Source: Haloferax marinisediminis
Lineage (GTDB): Archaea > Halobacteriota > Halobacteria > Halobacteriales > Haloferacaceae
DNA length: 64,000 nt
Direction of reading: 5' to 3'
Assembly: GCF_009674585.1 (NCBI RefSeq)
Contig: NZ_WKJP01000006.1
Coordinates: 62,001-126,000 of the forward strand
Below the pieces are notes generated by a model that was not told the origin of the DNA, searched no databases, and saw only the letters and a list, made by a program, of their open reading frames with translations. The position numbers and the translations under genes were made by a program. Below are positions 8,171 through 16,309 of this stretch, piece after piece (position 1 is the first letter of the stretch; every line of letters starts with the position of its first letter).

Positions 8171-9955
8171 ATGGCGACAGAAGATCAGTCACTTGTAGAC
8201 ACTCATTTTAATTTAGAAGATTCTCCAGACGTTTTGACTCAGATCGGCGGAACGGTCAACAACGACCTATCAAGCCATCTTTTGAGCATTGAAGCAACCC
8301 GTCTAGCTATCGCACAGAGCCAACAGGAACTCCAATCGACAAAAGAAATCGCGGACAAAATCCAGCTCCTCGAACATCAGTTGGATGCAGCACACCGTGC
8401 ATTATTCCAGATGAATGGGCAGGCTCTCTTCGCAGACGAAGTTGGGTTGGGAAAGACCATCGAGGTTGGGATGGTTCTCAAAGAGATGGTGTTCCGAGAG
8501 GCACATGAAACATTCCTCATTCTAACCCCCGCACAACTCGCGACGCAGTGGCAAAAGGAGATGCGAGAAAAGTTTGGCTTAGAGTTCGCGTGTAACTATG
8601 ACGATGGATTCGAGGGTTTCGATGCGTACGACAAGGTAATCGCAAGTATCGATACTGCAAAACGGGACTCGTACGCTGAGGAGATCCACAGACGCAAGTG
8701 GGATGCACTAATTATCGACGAAGTACACTACCTTCGAAATCAAGGAACCAACCGATACGACTTCGTCGAAGACATCGAGTATCAGTATGCATTCTTCGCA
8801 ACGGCAACGCCCGTTCAGAACAACGTCAAAGACCTGTACAACATTGTCAATCTAATCCGACCTGGCTTGTTCGGGACCGAGTCTGAGTTCGAACGGCGAT
8901 ATGTTCCTGAGAAGAATCCGGATGGCGTCCAGAACTCCGCTCAACTGAACAGAGAGCTTCGGTCTGTGATGATCCGGCACAAGCGGGGCGACACAGCAAT
9001 CGACTTTACAGACCGTCAAGTCCGGACGAAAACTTTCAAACCCAACAAGCAAGAGCGGGCCCTCTACGAGGCGGTCACCAACTACGTCAAGAACTATTAC
9101 TCGAAACAAGGAGGCCAACACCTCGTCATGCTGATGTTGCAAAAAGAGGTGGTGAGTTCGCCATGGGCTGTGCTCAAGACAGTCGAAAAGTGGCTCGATG
9201 GAGAGGGGAAAGCCGTCGTAGGAAAAGAGAGAGAGGAGTTACTTTCTGTTGCAAAACTAGCCCGTGAAATCAGTCGGACAACTAAGCAACAAAAGCTCTT
9301 GGAGATTATCCGGAGCGTAAATGACCGGATGGAGACAGGGCGAGCGATCGTATTTACACAATTTCGGGCGACCCAAGACGCGATAATTTCGGCGTTGAAT
9401 GATGAAGATGGGGAAGAAGACATTCCAATTCACGTTGTGAATGGGTCGCTCTCAAGTGACCAAAAGGACGCCCAGATCCGGCATTTCAGAGACCGTGGTG
9501 GGGTGCTCGTGACGACAGACTCGATTAGCGAAGGTCGAAACATCCAATTCTGTAACGTCATCGTGAATTACGACCTCCCATGGAATCCGATGAGTGTCGA
9601 ACAACGGATAGGCCGGATTGACCGGATTGGGCAGGATCGCGACGTGTACGTGTACAATCTCGCGTTAGAGGGAACAGTCGAAGATTACGTGTTGGACAAG
9701 CTCTACGGGAAAATCGACGTTTTCCACCAAACTGTCGGTGGCCTCAAGGAGATCCTCTCCGAGCGCGAGCAGTCCAGTGGACAGTTCGAGCAAGAAGTTC
9801 TCCAACAGATGATAAATGCAGGATCGAAACGAGAACTTGAGAACAATTTCGAAGATATGGCAGTCGATCTGAAAAGCGACATGCGCTCGGCAAAGCAGGC
9901 ACAGCAATTTAACGAACAGGTGTTCGAAGGCTTTGAGACTGGAGGTGGCAAATGA
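8171..9955 (+). CDS. SNF2-family DNA helicase/translocase (restriction module)
   Basis: A 594-residue superfamily 2 ATPase. Motif I is ADEVGLGKTIEVG near residue 90, motif II is DEVH near 182, motif III is ATATPVQN near 215, and the C-terminal RecA domain shows VFTQFRATQD, SEGRNIQ and the arginine-finger motif EQRIGRIDRIGQ near 475-490. The SNF2 class is shown by the DEVGLGKT form and the IGQ ending. SNF2-type motors are restriction components in DISARM and in bacterial Dpd clusters (DpdE is, from memory, such a protein). It is first in an operon whose next two genes overlap it by 4 bp and 1 bp. It should use ATP to move on DNA and position the nuclease two genes downstream. Confidence 0.9.
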   Translation: MATEDQSLVDTHFNLEDSPDVLTQIGGTVNNDLSSHLLSIEATRLAIAQSQQELQSTKEIADKIQLLEHQLDAAHRALFQMNGQALFADEVGLGKTIEVGMVLKEMVFREAHETFLILTPAQLATQWQKEMREKFGLEFACNYDDGFEGFDAYDKVIASIDTAKRDSYAEEIHRRKWDALIIDEVHYLRNQGTNRYDFVEDIEYQYAFFATATPVQNNVKDLYNIVNLIRPGLFGTESEFERRYVPEKNPDGVQNSAQLNRELRSVMIRHKRGDTAIDFTDRQVRTKTFKPNKQERALYEAVTNYVKNYYSKQGGQHLVMLMLQKEVVSSPWAVLKTVEKWLDGEGKAVVGKEREELLSVAKLAREISRTTKQQKLLEIIRSVNDRMETGRAIVFTQFRATQDAIISALNDEDGEEDIPIHVVNGSLSSDQKDAQIRHFRDRGGVLVTTDSISEGRNIQFCNVIVNYDLPWNPMSVEQRIGRIDRIGQDRDVYVYNLALEGTVEDYVLDKLYGKIDVFHQTVGGLKEILSEREQSSGQFEQEVLQQMINAGSKRELENNFEDMAVDLKSDMRSAKQAQQFNEQVFEGFETGGGK

Positions 9956-11979
9956 AGTCAGAGGTCGACACGTCGATTTTAAACAGTGTCAATATCAAAC
10001 GATTCACGAAATCGGTTCTCGAAGAACACGGAGCCTCTCTCGACCGGTCAAACAGCGCAAAGTGGCAGGTCGATTTCCCAGCAGGGCTGTCCCAAGAACT
10101 TGACCGACAGCAGGGGACGTTGGTGTTTGACCCTGCAGACAAGACCCTTGGAGAGGGGGATTTACTCGTCCAGCCCGGGACACGCGTGTTTTCTGCACTC
10201 CTTGACTTAGTTCAGAAGCCGGCAAGCCTAGGTCGACTCCGACTCACAGAAGACAATCTCCAGATTAACCCACCGGACGTCTTTGAACCATCTAACTTGG
10301 GTGTCGATATCACAGAGTTCCAAAAGAACGACTCTGACTTCGCACTCACATTCCACTTCCGAGTCCAATTTGAGACGCCTGCATCCTTCCACAGCGAAGA
10401 GATGTTCTCCGTAACAATTGATCCACAGACACAGGCTCGCCTGCCAGACCTCACTGCGAGGCTCACATCACACCTACCACAATTACTCCAGCAAAACAAC
10501 GAAGGAGAGCGCAGAAGCGTCTCAGAAGCTGCGGTCCAAGAATCATTTAGCAAGGCTCAGCAAGCAGTTATTAATCGATCCCGGCCAATCATCTCTGAGA
10601 TTCAAACCGAAGCAGATGACAGTGCAACGGAGCGGATTGACGAAATTCGGTCGTGGTACGAACAGCGTCAATCGGAACTCGACGAGCAAATTACGTCCCA
10701 AGTCGAAGAGATTCGAAAATGGAACAAAAAGTACCGAAAGGCACGCAAAGACAGCACACGCCGGAAATACATTAACAACAAACGCGAGGCAGAAAGGAAT
10801 CTGGAACAACTGAAGAAGACGGTCGAAAAAAAGAAGCGGGAACTCGACGAGGAGGAGGCAACTGAAATCGACGAGGTGATAGACCGGAATGAGGTCAAGG
10901 TTGACGTCTCCCTCGTTGGTGTGACTGAGATTACGTACGTCCGTGGAACACTCACGCTGGATATTCAATCCAGTCAGGTACAAACCCAAGCTGAAGTCAC
11001 ATACCATCCTGCAACAGACGAGTATCATGGGCTCGACTGTGAAGTCTGCTCGAGAGACCTCACTGAGGGAGTCCTCCCACGATTGTGTTCGAACGGGCAC
11101 CTGGTCGGTGACCCGTGTTCGAATAGCTGCCGAAACTGCGACTTAGCCTACTGTGATGACTGTGACACAACCGCTACACTCGATAACTGTACGGTCTGCT
11201 TGGAAGACGTCTGTCAGAGTTGTGTTGAAGTCTGTCTGACGTGTGAATCGGCCGTGTGCAGTGACCACACAGATATTTGTGATTCCTGTGGACAGGCTAC
11301 GTGCCATCTGTGTGGTGAAGAATGCACGACCTGTGGCTCGTTCCATTGCGACACCCATCTCGAACTGTGCTCAGAGTGTGACGACTATCACTGTGATACT
11401 CACACAGATTCGTGTGCTCAATGCGGGTCAGTCCGGTGTGAAGCACATCTCGAAACTTGCGACACGTGTGGCGACCTCCTCTGTGAAGATCACACTGCAT
11501 CTTGCGCGACTTGTGACGAGACAGTCTGTGATGACCACGTCGAGTACTGTGAGGTCTGTCTCGCACACTCAGTGGCTGAGCCACGAGGGTTCTGCGACCA
11601 TCACACAGAGCACTGTTCTGTAGGTGGAGAAGTCCTGTGTGCGACACACAGAGATTCGACAACGCTTGGCTCAGGTCACGTCTGTGAAAACCATCGGGCA
11701 GCCTGCAGTACCTGTACAATAGAATATCGCGAAACGAACCTGACGAATGGACAGTGCTCAGCTTGTAATTCACTCGGTGAGGTGGACGAAGACCACATCC
11801 CAACGGTGGTCTCGAAAGAATACCGGTCTGTCAAAGCCGGGGCAAACGACGCATACATGGTAATTCTTGGTAAGCAACTTCTCGGCCGGAATAAACTAAT
11901 CGTGTACGATATCAAAACTGGTGAGGAAGCCCACCGACAGAGTGCAGGACTGCTGAAGCAACTCTTGGGAGGAATCTAA
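9952..11979 (+). CDS. coiled-coil protein with a tandem zinc-repeat array
   Basis: 675 residues; the ATG overlaps the helicase stop (ATGA). The N-terminal 200 residues are a mixed domain I do not recognise. Residues about 200-315 form a long Glu/Lys/Arg-rich coiled coil. From residue 413 to 532 there are eight contiguous 15-residue units of the form C-x2-C-x4-C-x2-[H/C]-x3, for example CDTCGDLLCEDHTAS and CSECDDYHCDTHTDS, preceded and followed by looser Cys/His clusters. This resembles a string of B-box-like zinc knuckles. The C-terminal 55 residues are a small beta domain. Placement between helicase and nuclease genes suggests a scaffold or substrate-recognition subunit. No family name can be given. 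Confidence 0.85.
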   Translation: MKSEVDTSILNSVNIKRFTKSVLEEHGASLDRSNSAKWQVDFPAGLSQELDRQQGTLVFDPADKTLGEGDLLVQPGTRVFSALLDLVQKPASLGRLRLTEDNLQINPPDVFEPSNLGVDITEFQKNDSDFALTFHFRVQFETPASFHSEEMFSVTIDPQTQARLPDLTARLTSHLPQLLQQNNEGERRSVSEAAVQESFSKAQQAVINRSRPIISEIQTEADDSATERIDEIRSWYEQRQSELDEQITSQVEEIRKWNKKYRKARKDSTRRKYINNKREAERNLEQLKKTVEKKKRELDEEEATEIDEVIDRNEVKVDVSLVGVTEITYVRGTLTLDIQSSQVQTQAEVTYHPATDEYHGLDCEVCSRDLTEGVLPRLCSNGHLVGDPCSNSCRNCDLAYCDDCDTTATLDNCTVCLEDVCQSCVEVCLTCESAVCSDHTDICDSCGQATCHLCGEECTTCGSFHCDTHLELCSECDDYHCDTHTDSCAQCGSVRCEAHLETCDTCGDLLCEDHTASCATCDETVCDDHVEYCEVCLAHSVAEPRGFCDHHTEHCSVGGEVLCATHRDSTTLGSGHVCENHRAACSTCTIEYRETNLTNGQCSACNSLGEVDEDHIPTVVSKEYRSVKAGANDAYMVILGKQLLGRNKLIVYDIKTGEEAHRQSAGLLKQLLGGI

Positions 11980-12629
11980 TGAGCGATCAAGACACTCTCG
12001 AGAAGACGGTAGCCGACACCAATTCACTTGCAGAATTCCTTGAAGCGACAGACGCCCCAACTAAAGACCAGGCAAGCGCGGTTATCAAGCACGTCTGGGG
12101 GAGAGATGTGCCACAGAAGCGGGCAGAGGCAATACTCAACAAAGAACGAGAGCGTCTTGCACAATTCGAGAACGTTTCTTTCACACAGAACTCGCGTGCT
12201 CCACGTTATATGGATCTGACCGACCTGGAGCTTGTGTCCGGTCATGAATTCGAACACATTCTGGCCGAGGTCCTCAGCCGTATTGAGGGAAGCGCAACCG
12301 TCACAAAGGCATCAGGCGATCAGGGTGTCGACGTTGTTTGGTTCCGCGACACGGAGACCATCGGGATCCAAGCAAAGGCATACAATAAGGACAATCCAGT
12401 CGGGAATAGTGCTGTCCAAGAAATCTTCACGGGATCAAAAGTCCTTGACCTGGAGTATTCAATTGACAAGTCCGCAGTGGTGACCACTTCGAGATACACG
12501 GAGAGTGCAATCGAGGCAGCCGAGAAATCAGGAGTCCGTTTGTATGGCCGGTCGCAACTGTCGCAATGGCTGTCTGAAGCGAAGTTAGATGCAGAAGCGA
12601 TGGGTGACCTCTTAGACAGGATCCGCTGA
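11979..12629 (+). CDS. Mrr-like restriction endonuclease
   Basis: 216 residues; its ATG shares a base with the previous stop (TAATG). The C-terminal half is an Mrr_cat PD-(D/E)XK domain: a helix with FEHILAEVLSRI, then the catalytic pair GDQGVDVVW and IGIQAKAYN (D...QxK), and a downstream strand SAVVTTSRYT with AAEKSGVRLYG. The N-terminal 80 residues are helical and may bind the partner proteins. Mrr-type nucleases cut modified or foreign DNA. With the helicase and zinc-array protein it forms a three-subunit set that I infer to be the restriction arm of the island. Confidence 0.88.
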   Translation: MSDQDTLEKTVADTNSLAEFLEATDAPTKDQASAVIKHVWGRDVPQKRAEAILNKERERLAQFENVSFTQNSRAPRYMDLTDLELVSGHEFEHILAEVLSRIEGSATVTKASGDQGVDVVWFRDTETIGIQAKAYNKDNPVGNSAVQEIFTGSKVLDLEYSIDKSAVVTTSRYTESAIEAAEKSGVRLYGRSQLSQWLSEAKLDAEAMGDLLDRIR

Positions 12630-12695
12630 AGGCTGCGAAATACCCACTGAGTGTCAACGACGTAGATAATTTGAACAGTTACTCCGCGCGCACTG

Positions 12696-13546
12696 CTATT
12701 TTTTTAAAGCGTCAGGACTGTCTTCGACAGTAATCTCCGGTGCGAAAAACGAGGAATGTTTACGCACGAAGGTTACCTTCTCACGGCGGTTTGAGGAATC
12801 TGTGTAGAGGTACCCAATTAACTGATCACGCCCTTCAGACTCAAAGTGTCGGACACGCATGGTCCCGCGGTCAAAATCAACTGGGAGATTGTCATAGCTC
12901 TCGGATTGGAATGTACACACAAGCTCTGAATTTGGTGCATCACCTCGAATGATCGATGCAGAATCACTGCGCCAATACTCACTGTCCAGATCAATGTACG
13001 CGATTCCCATCTGTGTCCAGCTTTGAGAGATGATCAAATGCGGAGCATTCTCGAGTGCACCAACAAGATCCTCGTCGTATTCCACCCCAGAAGGTTCGGA
13101 AGAATCGCGACAGACCGAACCCAGACCCCCTGTAAATCGGGCAATTCCTCACCTTTACTCATCAGAGATAACAAACGCCAGAAGAAGACGTTGTGTCCAG
13201 TGTAGAGTAAAGTGAACGCGAGAGTGGCTGTGATCATAATGGTGTTTTCGGCCAGTGCAGCACCAAGCGTGTTCGGAAGGTATCCAGCGAAGGTGGGAAC
13301 AACGGTCGAATTAAGAACGGGGTTCAATATGAGAGCGAGAAGTAGCGCGAACATCCCCATGTACCCAATGTACAGAAATCGGCCCTCGTCAACTGAATAC
13401 GTGTGCATCTCAGATTGAATAGACTCACACGCGCTGACTGTAATTAATTTACCCCCTGACAGATCATCGAGACTCCCGAGGGTAACCCATGGACGGAAGA
13501 TAGATGAGAGAGAAGAGAATTGGTTTACTTTCAGTCTGCGGAACAC
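12696..13546 (-). pseudogene. 2TM/beta-barrel (Cap15-like) effector gene with frameshift
   Basis: The first frame (13546-13034) gives two transmembrane helices (GMFALLLALILNP and TLAFTLLYTGHNVFF regions) followed by LPDLQGVW. The second frame (to 12696) gives HLIISQSWTQMGIAYIDL, then FDRGTMRVRHFESEG and LIGYLYTDSSNRREKVTFVR. Two TM helices, a P-x-L-x-G-x-W strand and this strand series are the pattern of the SMODS-associated 2TM beta-rich effector, the Cap15 fold of CBASS. Reading through to RDSSEPSGVEYDED needs a one-base shift near 13105-13120. No CD-NTase gene is in the window. Divergent from queD with 30 bp between starts. Confidence 0.65.
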
Positions 13547-13576
13547 CTTTTTGTAGCCTTGAGATAATACCTCGGT

Positions 13577-14041
13577 ATGGCTCGAATCACATTGGGAGAA
13601 TCTCGACCCAGTGAAACTGTGCTATCGGACGCTGGTGAACGAACACTCCACGTCGGACGAGACCGCCCTATTCGAATCAGTTCGGGCCACAGGCTTCTCC
13701 ACCATGAGGGGAAGTGTTCTCGACCACACGGGCACAACTACGAGATATCGGTCACAGTCACGGGAACCCTAACAGAAGAAGGATGGGTTGTCGACAAGGG
13801 AGAGGTCACGAGTATCATCGACGAGTGGGACCACCGCTTCCTTCTGGAGGAGGGAGATCCACTCATTGAGGCATTTGCTCAGTCAGGAGATGATGACGCC
13901 GTCGTCGTGCTCGATTATCCTCCGACAGCAGAGGTAATGGCTGTTGTACTCGAAAGACGGTTGCTTGAGTCGCTACCGGACAACATTTCGGACGTCTCCG
14001 TAGAAGTTGCCGAGACGAACGAACTCTGTGCTGTCCTCTGA
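13577..14041 (+). CDS. queD: 6-carboxytetrahydropterin synthase
   Basis: 154 residues with the PTPS/QueD signature: first zinc histidine in SSGHRLLHHEG, catalytic Cys in GKCSRPHGHNY, which also holds the other two zinc histidines, DKGEV, WDHRFLL, PPTAEVMA and a final VEVAETNEL. It converts dihydroneopterin triphosphate to 6-carboxytetrahydropterin, the second step to preQ0. First gene of a four-gene preQ0 operon (queD, queE, folE, queC) with gaps or overlaps of only a few bases. Its N-terminal 30 residues are longer than usual. In archaea preQ0 normally serves archaeosine in tRNA; beside DpdA-type genes a DNA role is likely. Confidence 0.93.
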   Translation: MARITLGESRPSETVLSDAGERTLHVGRDRPIRISSGHRLLHHEGKCSRPHGHNYEISVTVTGTLTEEGWVVDKGEVTSIIDEWDHRFLLEEGDPLIEAFAQSGDDDAVVVLDYPPTAEVMAVVLERRLLESLPDNISDVSVEVAETNELCAVL

Positions 14042-14043
14042 CC

Positions 14044-14829
14044 GTGTCGGTTAATTCAGACGCTAATTCACTTGATTCTCAACCGCAGCACGACGACGGT
14101 GCTCTCCCAATCAACGAAATCTTCCACTCACTCCAGGGAGAAGGCAAGCTCGCAGGTATCCCGAGCACGTTTGTCCGTACATCCGGATGTAACCTCAGGT
14201 GTTGGTTCTGCGATTCGTATCACACCTCGTGGGAGCCTACTCACGGGTGGTTGAATCTTGACGAGGTTGTGTCGAAAGTAGAGAACTTCGCCTCAAATCA
14301 CGTCGTCGTCACCGGTGGGGAGCCGATGATACACGAGAACGTTACCGTGCTCCTCTCAGAACTGCGTAATCGAGGGTACCACACTACTGTTGAGACAAAC
14401 GGCACTGTTTATCTTGATGCTCCCATCAATCTCGTGTCTATCAGCCCGAAGCTTTCCTCATCAACACCAACGAAGGGGCGTCCTCCTGCTGGTGGCGGCG
14501 CTGACGTCGGTGTCTGGGAATACCAGCACGAAGAGACAAGACTAGACTATGATGTTTTAGGTTCGCTGGTAGAATCGTACGACTTCCAACTGAAATTCGT
14601 CGTGACAAACGAAGCAGACGTCAAGGAAGCTCAGACACTCGTCGGGGAACTCCGTGGAGTGAGTAGCGTTCCGGTCAGAAATGAGGACGTCCTATTGATG
14701 CCTGAGGGAATGACCCGCGAGCGGTTGGCCGAGACGCGTGGTTTGACTGCTAAACTGGCACTAGAGTACGGATACCGCTACACCCCACGACTCCACGTAG
14801 ACCTGTGGGACGACGCACCGGGAACTTAA
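14044..14829 (+). CDS. queE: 7-carboxy-7-deazaguanine synthase
   Basis: 261 residues from GTG 14044, two bases after queD ends. N-terminal EIFHSLQGEGKLAG is the usual QueE opening, followed by the radical-SAM cysteines in TSGCNLRCWFCDS (CxxxCxxC). VVTGGEPM is the SAM-binding GGE motif and TVETNGT the next conserved strand. QueE uses a 4Fe-4S cluster, SAM and Mg2+ to contract carboxytetrahydropterin to 7-carboxy-7-deazaguanine. Middle insertion STPTKGRPPAGGGADVG is loop-like. Followed 2 bases later by folE. Confidence 0.93.
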   Translation: MSVNSDANSLDSQPQHDDGALPINEIFHSLQGEGKLAGIPSTFVRTSGCNLRCWFCDSYHTSWEPTHGWLNLDEVVSKVENFASNHVVVTGGEPMIHENVTVLLSELRNRGYHTTVETNGTVYLDAPINLVSISPKLSSSTPTKGRPPAGGGADVGVWEYQHEETRLDYDVLGSLVESYDFQLKFVVTNEADVKEAQTLVGELRGVSSVPVRNEDVLLMPEGMTRERLAETRGLTAKLALEYGYRYTPRLHVDLWDDAPGT

Positions 14830-14831
14830 TC

Positions 14832-15442
14832 ATGAACAGAAAAACCAACGGTGAGATCGACCAGCCGAATAGCACCGAAGTCAAGATCGATTGGGAGAAG
14901 GCACAAAAGGGGTGAGGCTTCTCCTCGAAGCAATCGGTGCCAACCCAGAGGGAGTGGGCCTCGAAGACACGTGGAAGCGACGCGTCCCTCAGACCTTCGA
15001 GACGCTGACCGAGGGGTATCACGAGGAGGAGAAACCAACAATGCGGACGTTCCCAACCAAAGAGTCGTCAGCTGTGGTCAAGACGAGCATCCCCCTCTAC
15101 AGTCTCTGTGAGCATCACCTTCTTCCCTACCACGGTGTTGCCCATGTAGCCTACATTCCTGACGAGCGAGTGGTCGGCCTTTCGAAACTCTCACGATACG
15201 TTCGCTGGCAGTCACGGCGACTCACGGTTCAGGAGTCATTGACCCAGGACATTGCCGTGGGACTCAATGAGGAGGTCGGTGCCGAGGGCGTCATCGTAGA
15301 GATAACGGCGACGCACCTCTGTGAGGCGATGCGCGGTGTCGAACGGGAGACTGAAACGACGACTCGAGCCATCGTCGGAAATGTCACCAATGGTGTTGTG
15401 CGGCAGTTCGAACGAACAATAGACCGGAGTACACGACAATGA
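14832..15442 (+). CDS. folE: GTP cyclohydrolase I, read through a -1 frameshift at AAAGGGG
   Basis: The natural start is ATG 14832, two bases after queE, but that frame stops at TGA 14913-14915. The downstream frame continues GVRLLLEAIGANPEGVGLED exactly as GCH-I enzymes do. Its only start would be a TTG at 14891. The join is reached by a -1 shift on A-AAG-GGG (14906-14912), which has the X-XXY-YYZ form, immediately before the stop. Catalytic and zinc residues are intact: SLCEHHLLPYHGVAHVAY, GLSKLSRYVRW, and ATHLCEAMRGVE. The enzyme makes dihydroneopterin triphosphate from GTP, feeding QueD. It may be programmed frameshifting, a single-base mutation, or a sequencing indel. Confidence 0.85.
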
Positions 15443-16152
15443 ATGAAAGCGAGAAGACGAACACTAACGAAAGAGCAGTCATACTGGTATCTGGAGGGAT
15501 GGACAGTGCAACAGCGGTGTACGAAGCGATGGAGCGTGGATACGACCCACTATTCCTCCACACGTCCTACGGTCAGCGCACCGAAAACAAAGAGTTCGAA
15601 TCAGCCCAGCGACTCGCGGAGGTAGTCGGACCGGATGAGTTCCTCCGTGTCGAGACAGAACACCTCAAACACATCGGTGCCTCCTCACTCACCGATGAGA
15701 GTATCGAAGTAGCCGATGCCGACATGGAGAGCAAAGACATCCCCAGTTCATACATCCCCTTCAGGAACGCCAACTTATTATCGATGGCAACCTCCTTCGC
15801 TGAGTCACAGGATGCTTCGGCTATCTTCATCGGTGCTCACTCTGAGGACTTTTCGGGGTACCCTGATTGTCGACCATCGTTTTTCGAAGCCTTCCAGCAG
15901 GTCATCGACGCTGGCACGAAACCCGAGACTGACATTACACTAGAAGCGCCGTTCGTCGAATGGTCGAAGACACAAATTGCCGAGAGAGGTATCGAGCTGG
16001 GTGTTCCGTACAATCACACCTGGTCGTGCTACCGGGAAGAGGCTCCCGCCTGTGGCACGTGTGATTCTTGTGCGTTCCGCCTCCAAGCATTCCAACGGAT
16101 TGGCGTTCGTGACCCAATCGAATACGAGGAACGACCAACATACAGACACTAA
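15439..16152 (+). CDS. queC: 7-cyano-7-deazaguanine (preQ0) synthase
   Basis: 237 residues; its ATG overlaps the folE stop (ATGA). It has the PP-loop SGGMDSATAVYEA near residue 20, HTSYGQRTENKE, YIPFRNANLLSMA, GAHSEDFSGYPDCRP and the C-terminal zinc cysteines in TWSCYREEAPACGTCDSC. QueC uses ATP and ammonia to convert carboxydeazaguanine to preQ0. It completes the preQ0 set, so the replicon can supply its own 7-deazaguanine independently of the host genome. Confidence 0.95.
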   Translation: MNESEKTNTNERAVILVSGGMDSATAVYEAMERGYDPLFLHTSYGQRTENKEFESAQRLAEVVGPDEFLRVETEHLKHIGASSLTDESIEVADADMESKDIPSSYIPFRNANLLSMATSFAESQDASAIFIGAHSEDFSGYPDCRPSFFEAFQQVIDAGTKPETDITLEAPFVEWSKTQIAERGIELGVPYNHTWSCYREEAPACGTCDSCAFRLQAFQRIGVRDPIEYEERPTYRH

Positions 16153-16309
16153 TCCGTCTGCGCGTACTTCTTGACATTTCTGACTCTACTGAAATATTTG
16201 GAGATTGGTTTTCTCGTCGTGTTTCTAGTTAAACGCTTACAGAGGTTTCAACGAGACCACCTGGACATTGGTCAGAGTGACAGTTGAATAAGAAACATGC
16301 TTCCGACTC

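Noticed and set aside
10543-11803. Long minus-strand frames opposite the zinc-array gene
   Set aside because: Antisense to periodic Cys/His codons (TGT/CAC), which keep the reverse strand open; no protein-like features.
14891-14893. TTG start for folE
   Set aside because: It would omit the N-terminal helix that continues the queE-folE spacing, and the ATG 14832 frame joins naturally through a -1 slip; the TTG is therefore a poor alternative.
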